Shown here in pieces: positions 55,716 to 63,594 of a DNA stretch of 64,000 bases. Position 1 is the stretch's first letter, and each line of letters opens with the position of its first letter. Under the pieces are notes generated by a model that was not told where the DNA came from, did no database searches, and saw only the letters and a list, made by a program, of their open reading frames with translations. Location: positions 1,054,001 to 1,118,000 of the forward strand of contig OY760517.1 in the NCBI GenBank assembly GCA_963663615.1, given 5' to 3'. Position numbers and translations under genes: made by a program. This DNA is from G963663615 sp963663615. GTDB taxonomy: Bacteria; Bacteroidota; Ignavibacteria; Ignavibacteriales; Melioribacteraceae.

Positions 55716-57086
55716 TCACTTAAGATTGTACTTTTTGATTTTCGAGTATAAAGTTTTCTGACTTATACCCAGTGCTCTTGCTGAATTTTCCCTGTTGAAA
55801 CTAAAATGTTCCAGAGCACGCTTTATGTATATCCGTTCAACTTCCTCGAGTGATTTGATTTCTAACTCGGCGGAAGATTCTTCAACTATATAATCGGACT
55901 TATTGTGCGGTAAGTTTAGGTCTCCGGGCATAATAAGTTGCCCTTCAGAGAAAATGATGGCTCTTTCAATAACATGTTCCAATTCTCTAACATTACCGGG
56001 AAAGTCGTAGCCAAGTAATTCTCGTTCGGTTTCCGGAGTAAGTGTTTTAGGGGAACGGACAGGCGATTTTTTCCCCAGAAAATATTTTGCCAGTAGCAAA
56101 ACATCCTGATCACGTTCTCGTAGAGGAGGAATTTCGAGGGTTATTACATTTAGTCTGAATAGTAAATCACGCCTGAAATTATTGTTTTCTGCTTCTTTCA
56201 TCAGGTCGCGGTTGGTTGCACCAATAACACGTACATTGGATGTTAAATTATTAACACCACCAATACGCCTGAATTCACCATTTTCAAGAAAGCGTAACAG
56301 TTTTGGTTGCAACGCCAAGCTTAATTCACCAATCTCATCGAGGAAAAGAGTACCGCCATCTGCAATTTCAACCAAACCCTGCTTGCTGGTTTTTGCATCG
56401 GTAAAGGCACCTTTTTCGTAACCAAAAAGTTCACTTTCAATAAGCTGGTCGGGTAGTGAAGCACAGTTAATAACTACCAAGGGTTTCTGGTTACGATTAC
56501 TACTTTCATGAATAAATTCGGCAAATAATTCTTTACCTGTACCAGTTTCACCTTGCAAAAGTATATTGGAATCGGAACGTGCAGCCTTCTCGGCAAGGGT
56601 AATAACTTTTGTCATTTTCTGGCTGTCGCCGATAATTTTGTGTGGCTTTTTTGAAGCTGCCTTGTTGGAAAGAATAACGTTTTGTTCTAATAGTTCCTTA
56701 TGCTTAAGTGCCCTGTTCATAGTAACAATAAGCACATCAAGTTCGTAAGGTTTTGTTATAAAATCATAAGCTCCGAGTTTAATACATTTAATTGCGGTTC
56801 GTACATCATATTTTGCAGTAAGTACGATTATCTGCACATTTGGATGATGTTCCTGTGCAAATTCAAGCACTTCTTCACCCGAAACTTCATTCATCTCAAG
56901 GTCAAGCAAAACTACGTCATAGTTCTTCTGGTTAAGCATGTCCATTGCAAACTTGCCATCGTAAACCGAATCTACAATAAATCCTTCATTAACCAGTTCT
57001 TCCTTAAGCAGATAACAAAGTACCTCATCATCATCTACAATTAAAATCCTGTTTTCTCTCAATTCAATACCGTACTGTTTTTCCAA
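55716..57086 (-). CDS. Sigma-54-dependent response regulator (NtrC family)
   Basis: Activator of sigma-54 promoters, 456 residues. Receiver (Asp 62 in LLDLEMN), AAA+ domain with Walker A GETGTGKE (179-186), the sigma-54-contacting loop GAFTDA (a common variant of GAFTGA), Walker B GTLFLDEIGEL, and a Fis-type helix-turn-helix at the end (ARALGISQKTLYSKIKKY). The start is a TTG with no obvious ribosome site; another TTG lies eight codons on. With the downstream hybrid kinase it forms an NtrBC-like pair. Confidence 0.93.
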   Translation of the reverse strand: MEKQYGIELRENRILIVDDDEVLCYLLKEELVNEGFIVDSVYDGKFAMDMLNQKNYDVVLLDLEMNEVSGEEVLEFAQEHHPNVQIIVLTAKYDVRTAIKCIKLGAYDFITKPYELDVLIVTMNRALKHKELLEQNVILSNKAASKKPHKIIGDSQKMTKVITLAEKAARSDSNILLQGETGTGKELFAEFIHESSNRNQKPLVVINCASLPDQLIESELFGYEKGAFTDAKTSKQGLVEIADGGTLFLDEIGELSLALQPKLLRFLENGEFRRIGGVNNLTSNVRVIGATNRDLMKEAENNNFRRDLLFRLNVITLEIPPLRERDQDVLLLAKYFLGKKSPVRSPKTLTPETERELLGYDFPGNVRELEHVIERAIIFSEGQLIMPGDLNLPHNKSDYIVEESSAELEIKSLEEVERIYIKRALEHFSFNRENSARALGISQKTLYSKIKKYNLK

Positions 57087-57302
57087 TTATCGGAGCAAAT
57101 CTTTCAGTTTAAAGTAATTTTTGTTACCAAAACATTTTGCGTCTTTGTGAAAGACTCTGGCAGGGATTTTCCTTTATTTTTGAACCAGCAATCTATTAGA
57201 ACTGTAAAAATAAAAAGTTACTGTCAATTAATCTATAACAAAGTAGCCAAAAAGACTATATGTAAATGTATATTATTGTGAAACATATTGGTAATAATTA
57301 AG

Positions 57303-57319
57303 AAAATTGTAACAATTTT
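57303..57319. promoter_or_regulatory. 17-base palindrome upstream of the second ECF sigma operon
   Basis: AAAATTGT A ACAATTTT is perfectly symmetric around one base and ends 30 bases before the sigma-factor ATG, where it could overlap a promoter. Its half-site resembles that of the inverted repeat at 9951-9971. In such AT-rich DNA chance is possible. Confidence 0.35.
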
Positions 57320-57349
57320 TATACTTTAATACAACCTTTCCTGATTAAT

Positions 57350-57958
57350 ATGGTCAAACCGAATAAGAAACAGCAATACAGGCTTAATTTGAATAACGAT
57401 AATGAACTTATAATAAAGGTACAGAAAGGCGATATGGAAGCTTTTGAACAGTTATTATACCGCTATGACCGGCAGGTGCTAAATATTGCACATACGTTCA
57501 GGAATAGTGAAGATGATGCCCGAGATATATATCAGGAAGTATTTATAAGGGTGTTCAGGGGAATTAAAGATTTCCAGTTCAGGAGTGAGTTTAAAACCTG
57601 GTTGTACAGAATTACTACCAATGTATGTATTACCTATGAAAATAAAAAGAAGAAAAACAAACATGATTCTCTCGACAGACCCTATTTTGAAGATGATGAG
57701 GCTACAAAATTTGGTGATATAATACAAGGTGAATATGAGACAGACGAGCAGGTGTTGAAAAATGAAACTTCAAAATATATTTCGATCGCTATTAATAAGC
57801 TGCCTGCTCAGCAGAAACTTGCTTTTACACTTAAATATAAGCAAGGGTATAAAATTAAGGAAATAGCACAAATGATGAATTGTGCCGAAGGAACTGTTAA
57901 GCGGTATCTTTTTACCGCAACAAACAAAATGAGAACAATGCTTGAAAAAGTTATTTGA
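57350..57958 (+). CDS. ECF-family RNA polymerase sigma factor
   Basis: Sigma factor of 202 residues. Region 2 shows LIIKVQKGDMEAFEQLLYRY and DARDIYQEVFIRVFRGI; region 4 shows LPAQQKLAFTLKYKQGYKIKEIAQMMNCAEGTVKRYLF. The first gene of a four-gene operon with an anti-sigma factor and two DUF4097 proteins; the next gene starts 13 bases after its stop. ECF factors of this layout commonly transcribe their own operon, but I could not identify the promoter. Confidence 0.94.
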   Translation: MVKPNKKQQYRLNLNNDNELIIKVQKGDMEAFEQLLYRYDRQVLNIAHTFRNSEDDARDIYQEVFIRVFRGIKDFQFRSEFKTWLYRITTNVCITYENKKKKNKHDSLDRPYFEDDEATKFGDIIQGEYETDEQVLKNETSKYISIAINKLPAQQKLAFTLKYKQGYKIKEIAQMMNCAEGTVKRYLFTATNKMRTMLEKVI

Positions 57959-57971
57959 CAAGAGACTTATT

Positions 57972-58937
57972 ATGAAAAAACATGAATACTATCAAGAACT
58001 GGTTCAGCTTGCTGTTTACGATAAACTGAACGAAATAGAAAAAAATGATCTTGATAATCACCTCTGTGAGTGCCAGGAATGCAAGGAAGAGTTTGAAAGT
58101 ATTACGAAACTTTATACCACAGTTACGCAAAATATTGAACCATTGCCTAATGATGCAGTACTGATTGAAGCACGTAACGAATTACTTGCTAAAATAACCG
58201 TTGAAAATAACCGTAAACCAGCATTGGTAAGATTTGCCGAATTCCTGACATCTATTTCAACTAAAAGATATTTTTGGCTTGCACCAACTCTTACAGCTTT
58301 AATTCTTGGTATGCTGATTAGTCCATACTTCTATTCACCACAATATGATATAAATAAAAGTGTGCAGGATAGGCAGCTTACGCCTAACGAAATACTCGAC
58401 AAGAATATTGAAATTTCTGATATAAAGTTTACCAGTCCGTTTGAAAACGGAGGTGAAATTGTAATAGATATGAACATGTTCAGACCAATATCAATAAAAG
58501 GTAATTATGACGATCCGGCTGTTAAAAAGCTGCTGGCAAAAGCTTTGGTTACTAAAGGCAATCCTGGGTTAAGACTAAGAACGCTTAACTCAATATCCGA
58601 GCAAACTGCTGAAAACAATGAGATGGATCCTTTGGTAAAAACTGCACTAATTACCACAATCAAAAAGGATGAGAATCCGGGAGTGCGTCGCGAAGCATTA
58701 TCCCTATTACTTAAGTACAAGTATGACTACAAGGTGAGAAATCTTATGTTGTATGTACTCTCAAATGATAAAAATCCGGGACTAAGGATTGCTGCAATTA
58801 ACGCCCTTGCCGACCATTCTGCACCGGATTTGGAAGTTGATTCGATTATTAAAACAGTGTTGCAGGAAAAGGCAGCAAACGATAATAATAACTATGTTCG
58901 TTTAAGAGCTGCATCAATTCTGCAGGAGGAAAAATAA
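57972..58937 (+). CDS. Zinc-finger anti-sigma factor with extracytoplasmic HEAT-like repeats
   Basis: Membrane protein of 321 residues. A zf-HC2 anti-sigma domain holds His 30, Cys 34 and Cys 37 (HxxxCxxC), the zinc site that binds ECF sigma factors. One membrane segment (about 97-118) follows. The outer part carries helical HEAT-like repeats (about 190-310), each with a pattern such as NPGLRLRTLNSIS, NPGVRREALSLLL and NPGLRIAAINALA at about 35-residue spacing. I chose the ATG at 57972 with AAGAG upstream. The repeat domain is the likely sensor for a periplasmic signal. Confidence 0.9.
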   Translation: MKKHEYYQELVQLAVYDKLNEIEKNDLDNHLCECQECKEEFESITKLYTTVTQNIEPLPNDAVLIEARNELLAKITVENNRKPALVRFAEFLTSISTKRYFWLAPTLTALILGMLISPYFYSPQYDINKSVQDRQLTPNEILDKNIEISDIKFTSPFENGGEIVIDMNMFRPISIKGNYDDPAVKKLLAKALVTKGNPGLRLRTLNSISEQTAENNEMDPLVKTALITTIKKDENPGVRREALSLLLKYKYDYKVRNLMLYVLSNDKNPGLRIAAINALADHSAPDLEVDSIIKTVLQEKAANDNNNYVRLRAASILQEEK

Positions 58938-58938
58938 A

Positions 58939-60102
58939 ATGAAGAAATATTATGGATTTGAAATGTATCGCTATTTGCTTGTTCTGTTTTTAGGATTTGC
59001 CGCTACTTTTGTTTCCGCAGTTGAAAGGGAAGATGATTCCGAGATTAAAAAAAGCTTTGCTGTATCTCAAGGAGGCACTCTTGAACTACGTGTTAATCCT
59101 GGTGAAATTGACATATTTACCTGGGATAAAAATGAAGTGCTTGTTAAGGTAGAAGGTATTGAAGAGGATGAAAAAGAATCATTAAGACTTGAATACCATA
59201 ACAATGTTGTACTCGTTGATTTTAGTAGCGACTGGAACTGGAGTGATGATGTTGAGTTTAAAATTACCGTTCCCAAAATTTTTAATATTGAGCTTAAAAC
59301 AACTGGTGGCGAAGTAACTTTACATGATAACATTATTGGCGATGTAAGGGTTAATACCGGTGGTGGAGAGATATCTACAAAAAATATTACCGGCGAAGTT
59401 ATTCTAGAGTCATCCGGTGGTGAAATTGAAACAGGAGATATTACGGGTAATGCTTCAATTACTACTATGGGTGGAGAAATAAAGACCGGAGCGATAAAAG
59501 GAAAACATGCCCAAATTAAAACTATGGGGGGCGATATAGCACTTAAATCGGTAGAAGCAAGGCTTTCACTGCAAACCTATGGTGGCGATATTAAGATGGG
59601 TGACTTGATTGGTCAAGCTACACTTAAAACATTTGGGGGGGATATAAAGTTACAAAATGCTCCTAATGGTGTTGATGCTACAACTCTTGGCGGTAATATT
59701 AAACTAAATGAAGTTGGAAAGTTTGTGCGTGCAAAAACTAATGGTGGCAACATTATAGTTAAAAAGGTTACCGGTTTTGTTGATCTTAAAACTTCGGCTG
59801 GTAGAGCTACGGTAGGGTTATATCCCGAAGGTAATACTGAATCCTTCATCAGATCGGGGATGGGTGATCTTACGCTTTATTTACCAGCAGATGCACGGGT
59901 AACAATTAAGGCAGTGGTGAGTATGCACGGCTGGCATGACGACGACGAGGATATGGGAATATATTGTGAGTTTGAAAGCAAAGTTACGATGGAAGAAAAG
60001 AATGGGTCCAAGTTTTATAAAACCATGGAAATCAATGGTGGGGGACAGGTTGTTAATTTGAAGGCTGTTAATTCGGATATAAAAATTAAAAAAATTAAGT
60101 AA
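58939..60102 (+). CDS. DUF4097 repeat protein, secreted
   Basis: The 387-residue product has a signal peptide (to about residue 30) and a DUF4097-type repeat region: from about residue 115 to 270 it is built of units of roughly 18-20 residues, each ending with a Gly-Gly-(Asp/Glu/Asn)-Ile turn (TTGGEV, NTGGGEI, SSGGEI, TMGGEI, KTMGGDI, KTFGGDI). Such repeats form a right-handed beta-helix. It sits one base after the anti-sigma stop, with no terminator between. It probably acts in the periplasm or at the cell surface; no catalytic motif is visible. Confidence 0.88.
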   Translation: MKKYYGFEMYRYLLVLFLGFAATFVSAVEREDDSEIKKSFAVSQGGTLELRVNPGEIDIFTWDKNEVLVKVEGIEEDEKESLRLEYHNNVVLVDFSSDWNWSDDVEFKITVPKIFNIELKTTGGEVTLHDNIIGDVRVNTGGGEISTKNITGEVILESSGGEIETGDITGNASITTMGGEIKTGAIKGKHAQIKTMGGDIALKSVEARLSLQTYGGDIKMGDLIGQATLKTFGGDIKLQNAPNGVDATTLGGNIKLNEVGKFVRAKTNGGNIIVKKVTGFVDLKTSAGRATVGLYPEGNTESFIRSGMGDLTLYLPADARVTIKAVVSMHGWHDDDEDMGIYCEFESKVTMEEKNGSKFYKTMEINGGGQVVNLKAVNSDIKIKKIK

Positions 60103-60114
60103 ATGGAGTTGAGA

Positions 60115-61284
60115 TTGAAAACTACAATTAAACTACTGGCAATAATATTTGTTTCAGCGTTTGTTTTAACAGCGTGCAGTACATCTTGCAAAACTACCAA
60201 AAATGAATACACAGGTAAAGATAAGAAATTTCATCAGAATTATACTGTTGAACCTGATGGCAAGTTACGAATAGAACTGGAAACTGGTGCTTCAATTAAA
60301 GTGGAAGGCTGGGATAAAAACGAGATTGATATTATGGTAATCTTTACAGGAAGCTCCGCTGATGATATGGAAGTTTCTTTTAATCGTGCAGGTGATTACG
60401 TAAAAGTTCAATCGGAGTACAATGGATACGGTGGTAGTTATACCTCAAATGGTAGTCTGGTAGCAAAAGTACCCCGCAATTTTAATCTCGATTTTTTTAC
60501 TGCCGGTGGTAAGGTAACCCTTTCCGATATTAAGGGCGAATTAAGTGGTAAAACCATGGGTGGTAAACTTTTGATGGAAAACCTTGAAGGTAATTTATCG
60601 TTAAAAACTATGGGTGGCGATATTGAACTAACTCATAGCAATGTTGATGGTGACGTTACCACCATGGGAGGCGATGTTGATTTGGAGTTTGTTGAAGGTA
60701 CAGTTAATATAAAAACCATGGGTGGTGATATTAGCCAAAATAATGTTTCCAGCGGTGAACTAGATGATGGTGTAAATGTTAAAACTATGGGCGGGGATAT
60801 TGATATTGATGAAGCACTTAATGGTGCAAATGTTAAGACCATGGGTGGTGACATTGATGTAAATTTGGTTAATAGATTCCTTAATGCCAAAACTATGGGT
60901 GGGGATATTAAAATAGCTTCAGCCGATGCTAAGGTTAATTGTAAGACCATGGGCGGCAAAATTGAAGTGAAATTTACTGGTGATTCGGATGCTGATAACC
61001 GCGATATTAACCTTACCTCAATGTATGGCGATGTAACTCTTCTTGTACCAAAAGGCTTTTCAATGGATGTTGAAGTACACGTAAAAGTTAGAGAATCTGA
61101 AGCCGATGATTATTCGGTTGAAGGAATTACACTTGCCAAAGAGGTAAGAGAGAGTGATTCCGGATCATTTCATGATGGCGATAACTTAAAAACAGTTGTA
61201 GTATCCAAAGGTGAGTTTAACGGTGGTAAAAACAAGGTACGCATAAGCACCGTAAGAAGTAAAGTAACAATTGAAGAATATTAA
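60115..61284 (+). CDS. DUF4097 repeat lipoprotein
   Basis: A lipoprotein (signal ending VLTAC, mature Cys near residue 21) of 389 residues. It carries eight TMGG units, seven of them KTMGG; seven intervals are 18 residues (54 bases) except one of 23, so the beta-helix turns are unusually regular. I chose the TTG at 60115 because GGAG lies six bases upstream; an ATG four codons earlier, directly after the previous stop, has no ribosome site. It is the second DUF4097 gene in the operon and the last gene before a strong terminator. The two proteins differ in anchoring: one secreted, one lipid-anchored. Confidence 0.87.
   Translation: MKTTIKLLAIIFVSAFVLTACSTSCKTTKNEYTGKDKKFHQNYTVEPDGKLRIELETGASIKVEGWDKNEIDIMVIFTGSSADDMEVSFNRAGDYVKVQSEYNGYGGSYTSNGSLVAKVPRNFNLDFFTAGGKVTLSDIKGELSGKTMGGKLLMENLEGNLSLKTMGGDIELTHSNVDGDVTTMGGDVDLEFVEGTVNIKTMGGDISQNNVSSGELDDGVNVKTMGGDIDIDEALNGANVKTMGGDIDVNLVNRFLNAKTMGGDIKIASADAKVNCKTMGGKIEVKFTGDSDADNRDINLTSMYGDVTLLVPKGFSMDVEVHVKVRESEADDYSVEGITLAKEVRESDSGSFHDGDNLKTVVVSKGEFNGGKNKVRISTVRSKVTIEEY
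60550..60957. repeat. 54-bp coding repeat in the second DUF4097 gene
   Basis: Units beginning AAAACTATGGGTGGCGATAT or close variants start near 60550, 60604, 60658, 60712, 60781, 60835, 60889 and 60943. Spacing is 54 bases except one interval of 69. This is a protein repeat, not a CRISPR array. Confidence 0.85.
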
Positions 61285-61306
61285 GGCAGTTTCCTGGTTA
61301 GACGAG

Positions 61307-61354
61307 AACCATCACACATGTTTGCGGGGGGTAAACAGTGTGGTGGTTTTTTTT
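61307..61354 (+). terminator. Terminator of the sigma/DUF4097 operon
   Basis: A long stem (ACCATCACAC with GTGTGGTGGT, one G-T pair, extended inward by TGTTT / AAACA) around a G-rich loop is followed by eight T. It lies about 22 bases after the last stop codon. Confidence 0.88.
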
Positions 61355-61403
61355 GTAAAATTAGAGAATACAATTTTCTTTTAGGCAATAATTAGTTCCG
61401 GAA

Positions 61404-61442
61404 AATAAAAAGCTCTGAACCGGCAAAGCGGAACAGAGCTTT
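61404..61442 (-). terminator. Terminator of the carboxylase operon
   Basis: Minus-strand stem AAAGCTCTG / CAGAGCTTT with a further CCG/CGG pair inside the loop is followed by TTTATTTT. It lies 21 bases after the biotin carrier gene. Confidence 0.83.
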
Positions 61443-61463
61443 AACAAAATATATTATGATAAT

Positions 61464-61769
61464 TTATTCCAGCTCAATAAGGAGCTGATTTTTCATAACC
61501 TTATCGTCAACTTTTACGTTTACTGATTTGATTTTACCTGAAGCAGGTGAACTTACAGTATTTTGCATTTTCATAGCTTCCAGTATAAGAAGGCTTTCAT
61601 CCCTGATAACAACTGCACCGGCTTTAATAAAAATTTCTTTTATAACACCCGGTATTGCAGCAGTAATGTGTTTGGGATTAGCCTTTTCATATTTTTTATT
61701 TCTTTTGTATTTGTTGGTTAATACGGTTTCGTAAACTGTATCATCAACAATCAAATGTTCATAATTCAT
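61464..61769 (-). CDS. Biotin carboxyl carrier protein of an acyl-CoA carboxylase
   Basis: Small carrier of 101 residues that shuttles carboxyl-biotin. The biotinyl domain has the site EAMKM (Lys 67) and the PASGKIKSVNVKVDDKV loop. The N-terminal 35 residues are a basic lead. I chose the ATG at 61769; an in-frame GTG two codons earlier sits closer to AAGG. It starts 15 bases after the carboxyltransferase gene. A free-standing carrier plus a single-chain carboxyltransferase is typical of propionyl/methylmalonyl-CoA carboxylases or decarboxylases. Confidence 0.87.
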   Translation of the reverse strand: MNYEHLIVDDTVYETVLTNKYKRNKKYEKANPKHITAAIPGVIKEIFIKAGAVVIRDESLLILEAMKMQNTVSSPASGKIKSVNVKVDDKVMKNQLLIELE

Positions 61770-61784
61770 AATCACCCAACCTTG

Positions 61785-63329
61785 TTAAAACGGAGCGATT
61801 CCGTGTTTACGCGATACGCGAACTTCTTTTTTGTTTTCACTTACCATTAATGCATGAATAATATTATCCCTTGTATCTTCAGGGTTAATAACACCGTCAA
61901 TGTGTCCATTCTGAGCAGCTACATAAGGATTAGCGAATTTTTCACTATATTCGGCAACCTTCTGTTTTCTGGTCAGTTCAGGATTATCCGATTCTTTAAT
62001 TTCCTTGCGGAAAATAATATTGGCAGCACCTTCGGGACCCATCACAGCAATTTCGGCAGTAGGCCATGCATATACAAAATCGGCACCAAGATGTCGGGAG
62101 CACATGGCAATGTATCCACCACCGTAAGCCTTACGCAAAATAAGGGTTATTTTTGGTACGGTAGCTTCGCTGTATGCGTACAAAATTTTAGCTCCGTGAC
62201 GAATAACACCAGCATATTCCTGATCAACACCAGGTAAATAGCCAGGTAGGTCAACAAGAGTAAGTAGAGGGATATTAAACGCATTACAAAAACGGATAAA
62301 TCGTGCAGCCTTATCGGAAGAATCACAATCGAGCACACCAGCAAGTACAAGTGGCTGGTTACCAATTATACCCACAGTTTTACCATCGTAGCGTGCAAAG
62401 CCAATAACAACATTCTGAGCCCAGTTAGCTTGAACTTCGAAGAACTCGGAGTTATCGCATGTGGATCTAATTATATCGCGAATGTCGTAAGGTTTTCTTG
62501 AATCCTGCGGAATAATCTTGTCAACATCGAACTGAGCCAAAGGAGGACGAGATTCGAAATTGTCTTTCTTTTCGAAGTTATTCCATGGAATAAATGAAAG
62601 TAATCGTTTAACCTGCTGGAATGACTCAAGTTCGTTATTTGCGAAGAAGTGGGCATTACCAGTTACTTCTGTCTGAACCCTTGCACCACCAAGGTCTTCC
62701 ATAGAAATTTCTTCACCCAGAACAGTTTTAATTACTTCAGGTCCGGTAATAAACATTTTGGAAATGTTATCAACCACAAAAACAAAGTCGGTAAGAGCAG
62801 GCGAATAAACAGCCCCACCGGCACAAGGACCGAGGATAATTGATATTTGCGGAATTACCCCTGACGCGAGTGTATTACGGTAAAATATTTCGCCATAACC
62901 GGCAAGTGAGTTAACACCTTCCTGAATACGAGCACCACCCGAGTCGTTAATACCAATAAGAGGCATCCCTTTTGAGATAGCATGATCCATGATCTTGGTG
63001 ATTTTTCTAGCATGCATAAGACCAAGAGAACCACCTGCAACGGTAAAATCCTGTGCAAAAATAGCAACCGGATGTCCACCAATTGTTCCGGTACCGGTAA
63101 CAACCCCATCGGCATGAAGTTCCTTGTTGTTCATGTTGAAGTCATTACAAGCATGTTTTACGAATAAATCTGTTTCATGAAAAGAGCCTTCGTCTAAGAG
63201 GGCATTGATTCGGTCGCGGGCAGTCAATTTACCCATTGCCTTTTGTTTGGCAATAGCTTTGGCACCGCCGCCTTCTGATACTTTATCCTTCCTGCTGAAG
63301 AAATCAAGTATTTTGCTTCTTATGGACAT
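61785..63329 (-). CDS. Acyl-CoA carboxylase carboxyltransferase (PccB/MmdA type)
   Basis: Transfers carboxyl between biotin and an acyl-CoA. The 514-residue product has both crotonase-like halves (GGSLGLMHARKITKIMDHA with GINDSGGARIQEGVNSLAGY; later LPGYLPGVDQEYAGVIRHGAKILYAYSEA with KAYGGGYIAM) and ends IAPF, typical of this family. Propionyl-CoA or methylmalonyl-CoA is the likely substrate. The biotin carboxylase subunit is not in the window, nor are sodium-pump beta or delta subunits, so carboxylase and decarboxylase cannot be told apart. Confidence 0.93.
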   Translation of the reverse strand: MSIRSKILDFFSRKDKVSEGGGAKAIAKQKAMGKLTARDRINALLDEGSFHETDLFVKHACNDFNMNNKELHADGVVTGTGTIGGHPVAIFAQDFTVAGGSLGLMHARKITKIMDHAISKGMPLIGINDSGGARIQEGVNSLAGYGEIFYRNTLASGVIPQISIILGPCAGGAVYSPALTDFVFVVDNISKMFITGPEVIKTVLGEEISMEDLGGARVQTEVTGNAHFFANNELESFQQVKRLLSFIPWNNFEKKDNFESRPPLAQFDVDKIIPQDSRKPYDIRDIIRSTCDNSEFFEVQANWAQNVVIGFARYDGKTVGIIGNQPLVLAGVLDCDSSDKAARFIRFCNAFNIPLLTLVDLPGYLPGVDQEYAGVIRHGAKILYAYSEATVPKITLILRKAYGGGYIAMCSRHLGADFVYAWPTAEIAVMGPEGAANIIFRKEIKESDNPELTRKQKVAEYSEKFANPYVAAQNGHIDGVINPEDTRDNIIHALMVSENKKEVRVSRKHGIAPF

Positions 63330-63594
63330 AATTGTTCTTTTATTGTTTGTAATTAGTCAAAATTTTTATATACAGACGATCAAATCGTGAAAATTCTACC
63401 AATAGTTAAAAATGTTATTCATCTAAAATCAGATAATTAAATAACAAGTGCAAGATAAATTTTACTTCAAATTTTAACTTATTGTTGAACGAGTAGGTGT
63501 AAAGTCTTTGTATGTAGCGTTTTATATATGGAATTCAATAAAAAGGGGTAGGCATGTATGATTTTTTGTTTGAAGAATAAATTTGGAAAGTTTT

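Noticed and set aside
60550..60957. Regular 54-bp repeats as a possible CRISPR or satellite
   Set aside because: Units keep frame, differ at third codon positions and code for a beta-helix turn.
60633..60959. Minus-strand open frame across the DUF4097 repeats
   Set aside because: It mirrors the repeat on the other strand and has no ribosome site.
63330..63594. Gene in the 265-base gap before the carboxyltransferase
   Set aside because: Frames are short and lack starts with ribosome sites; it looks like a promoter region.
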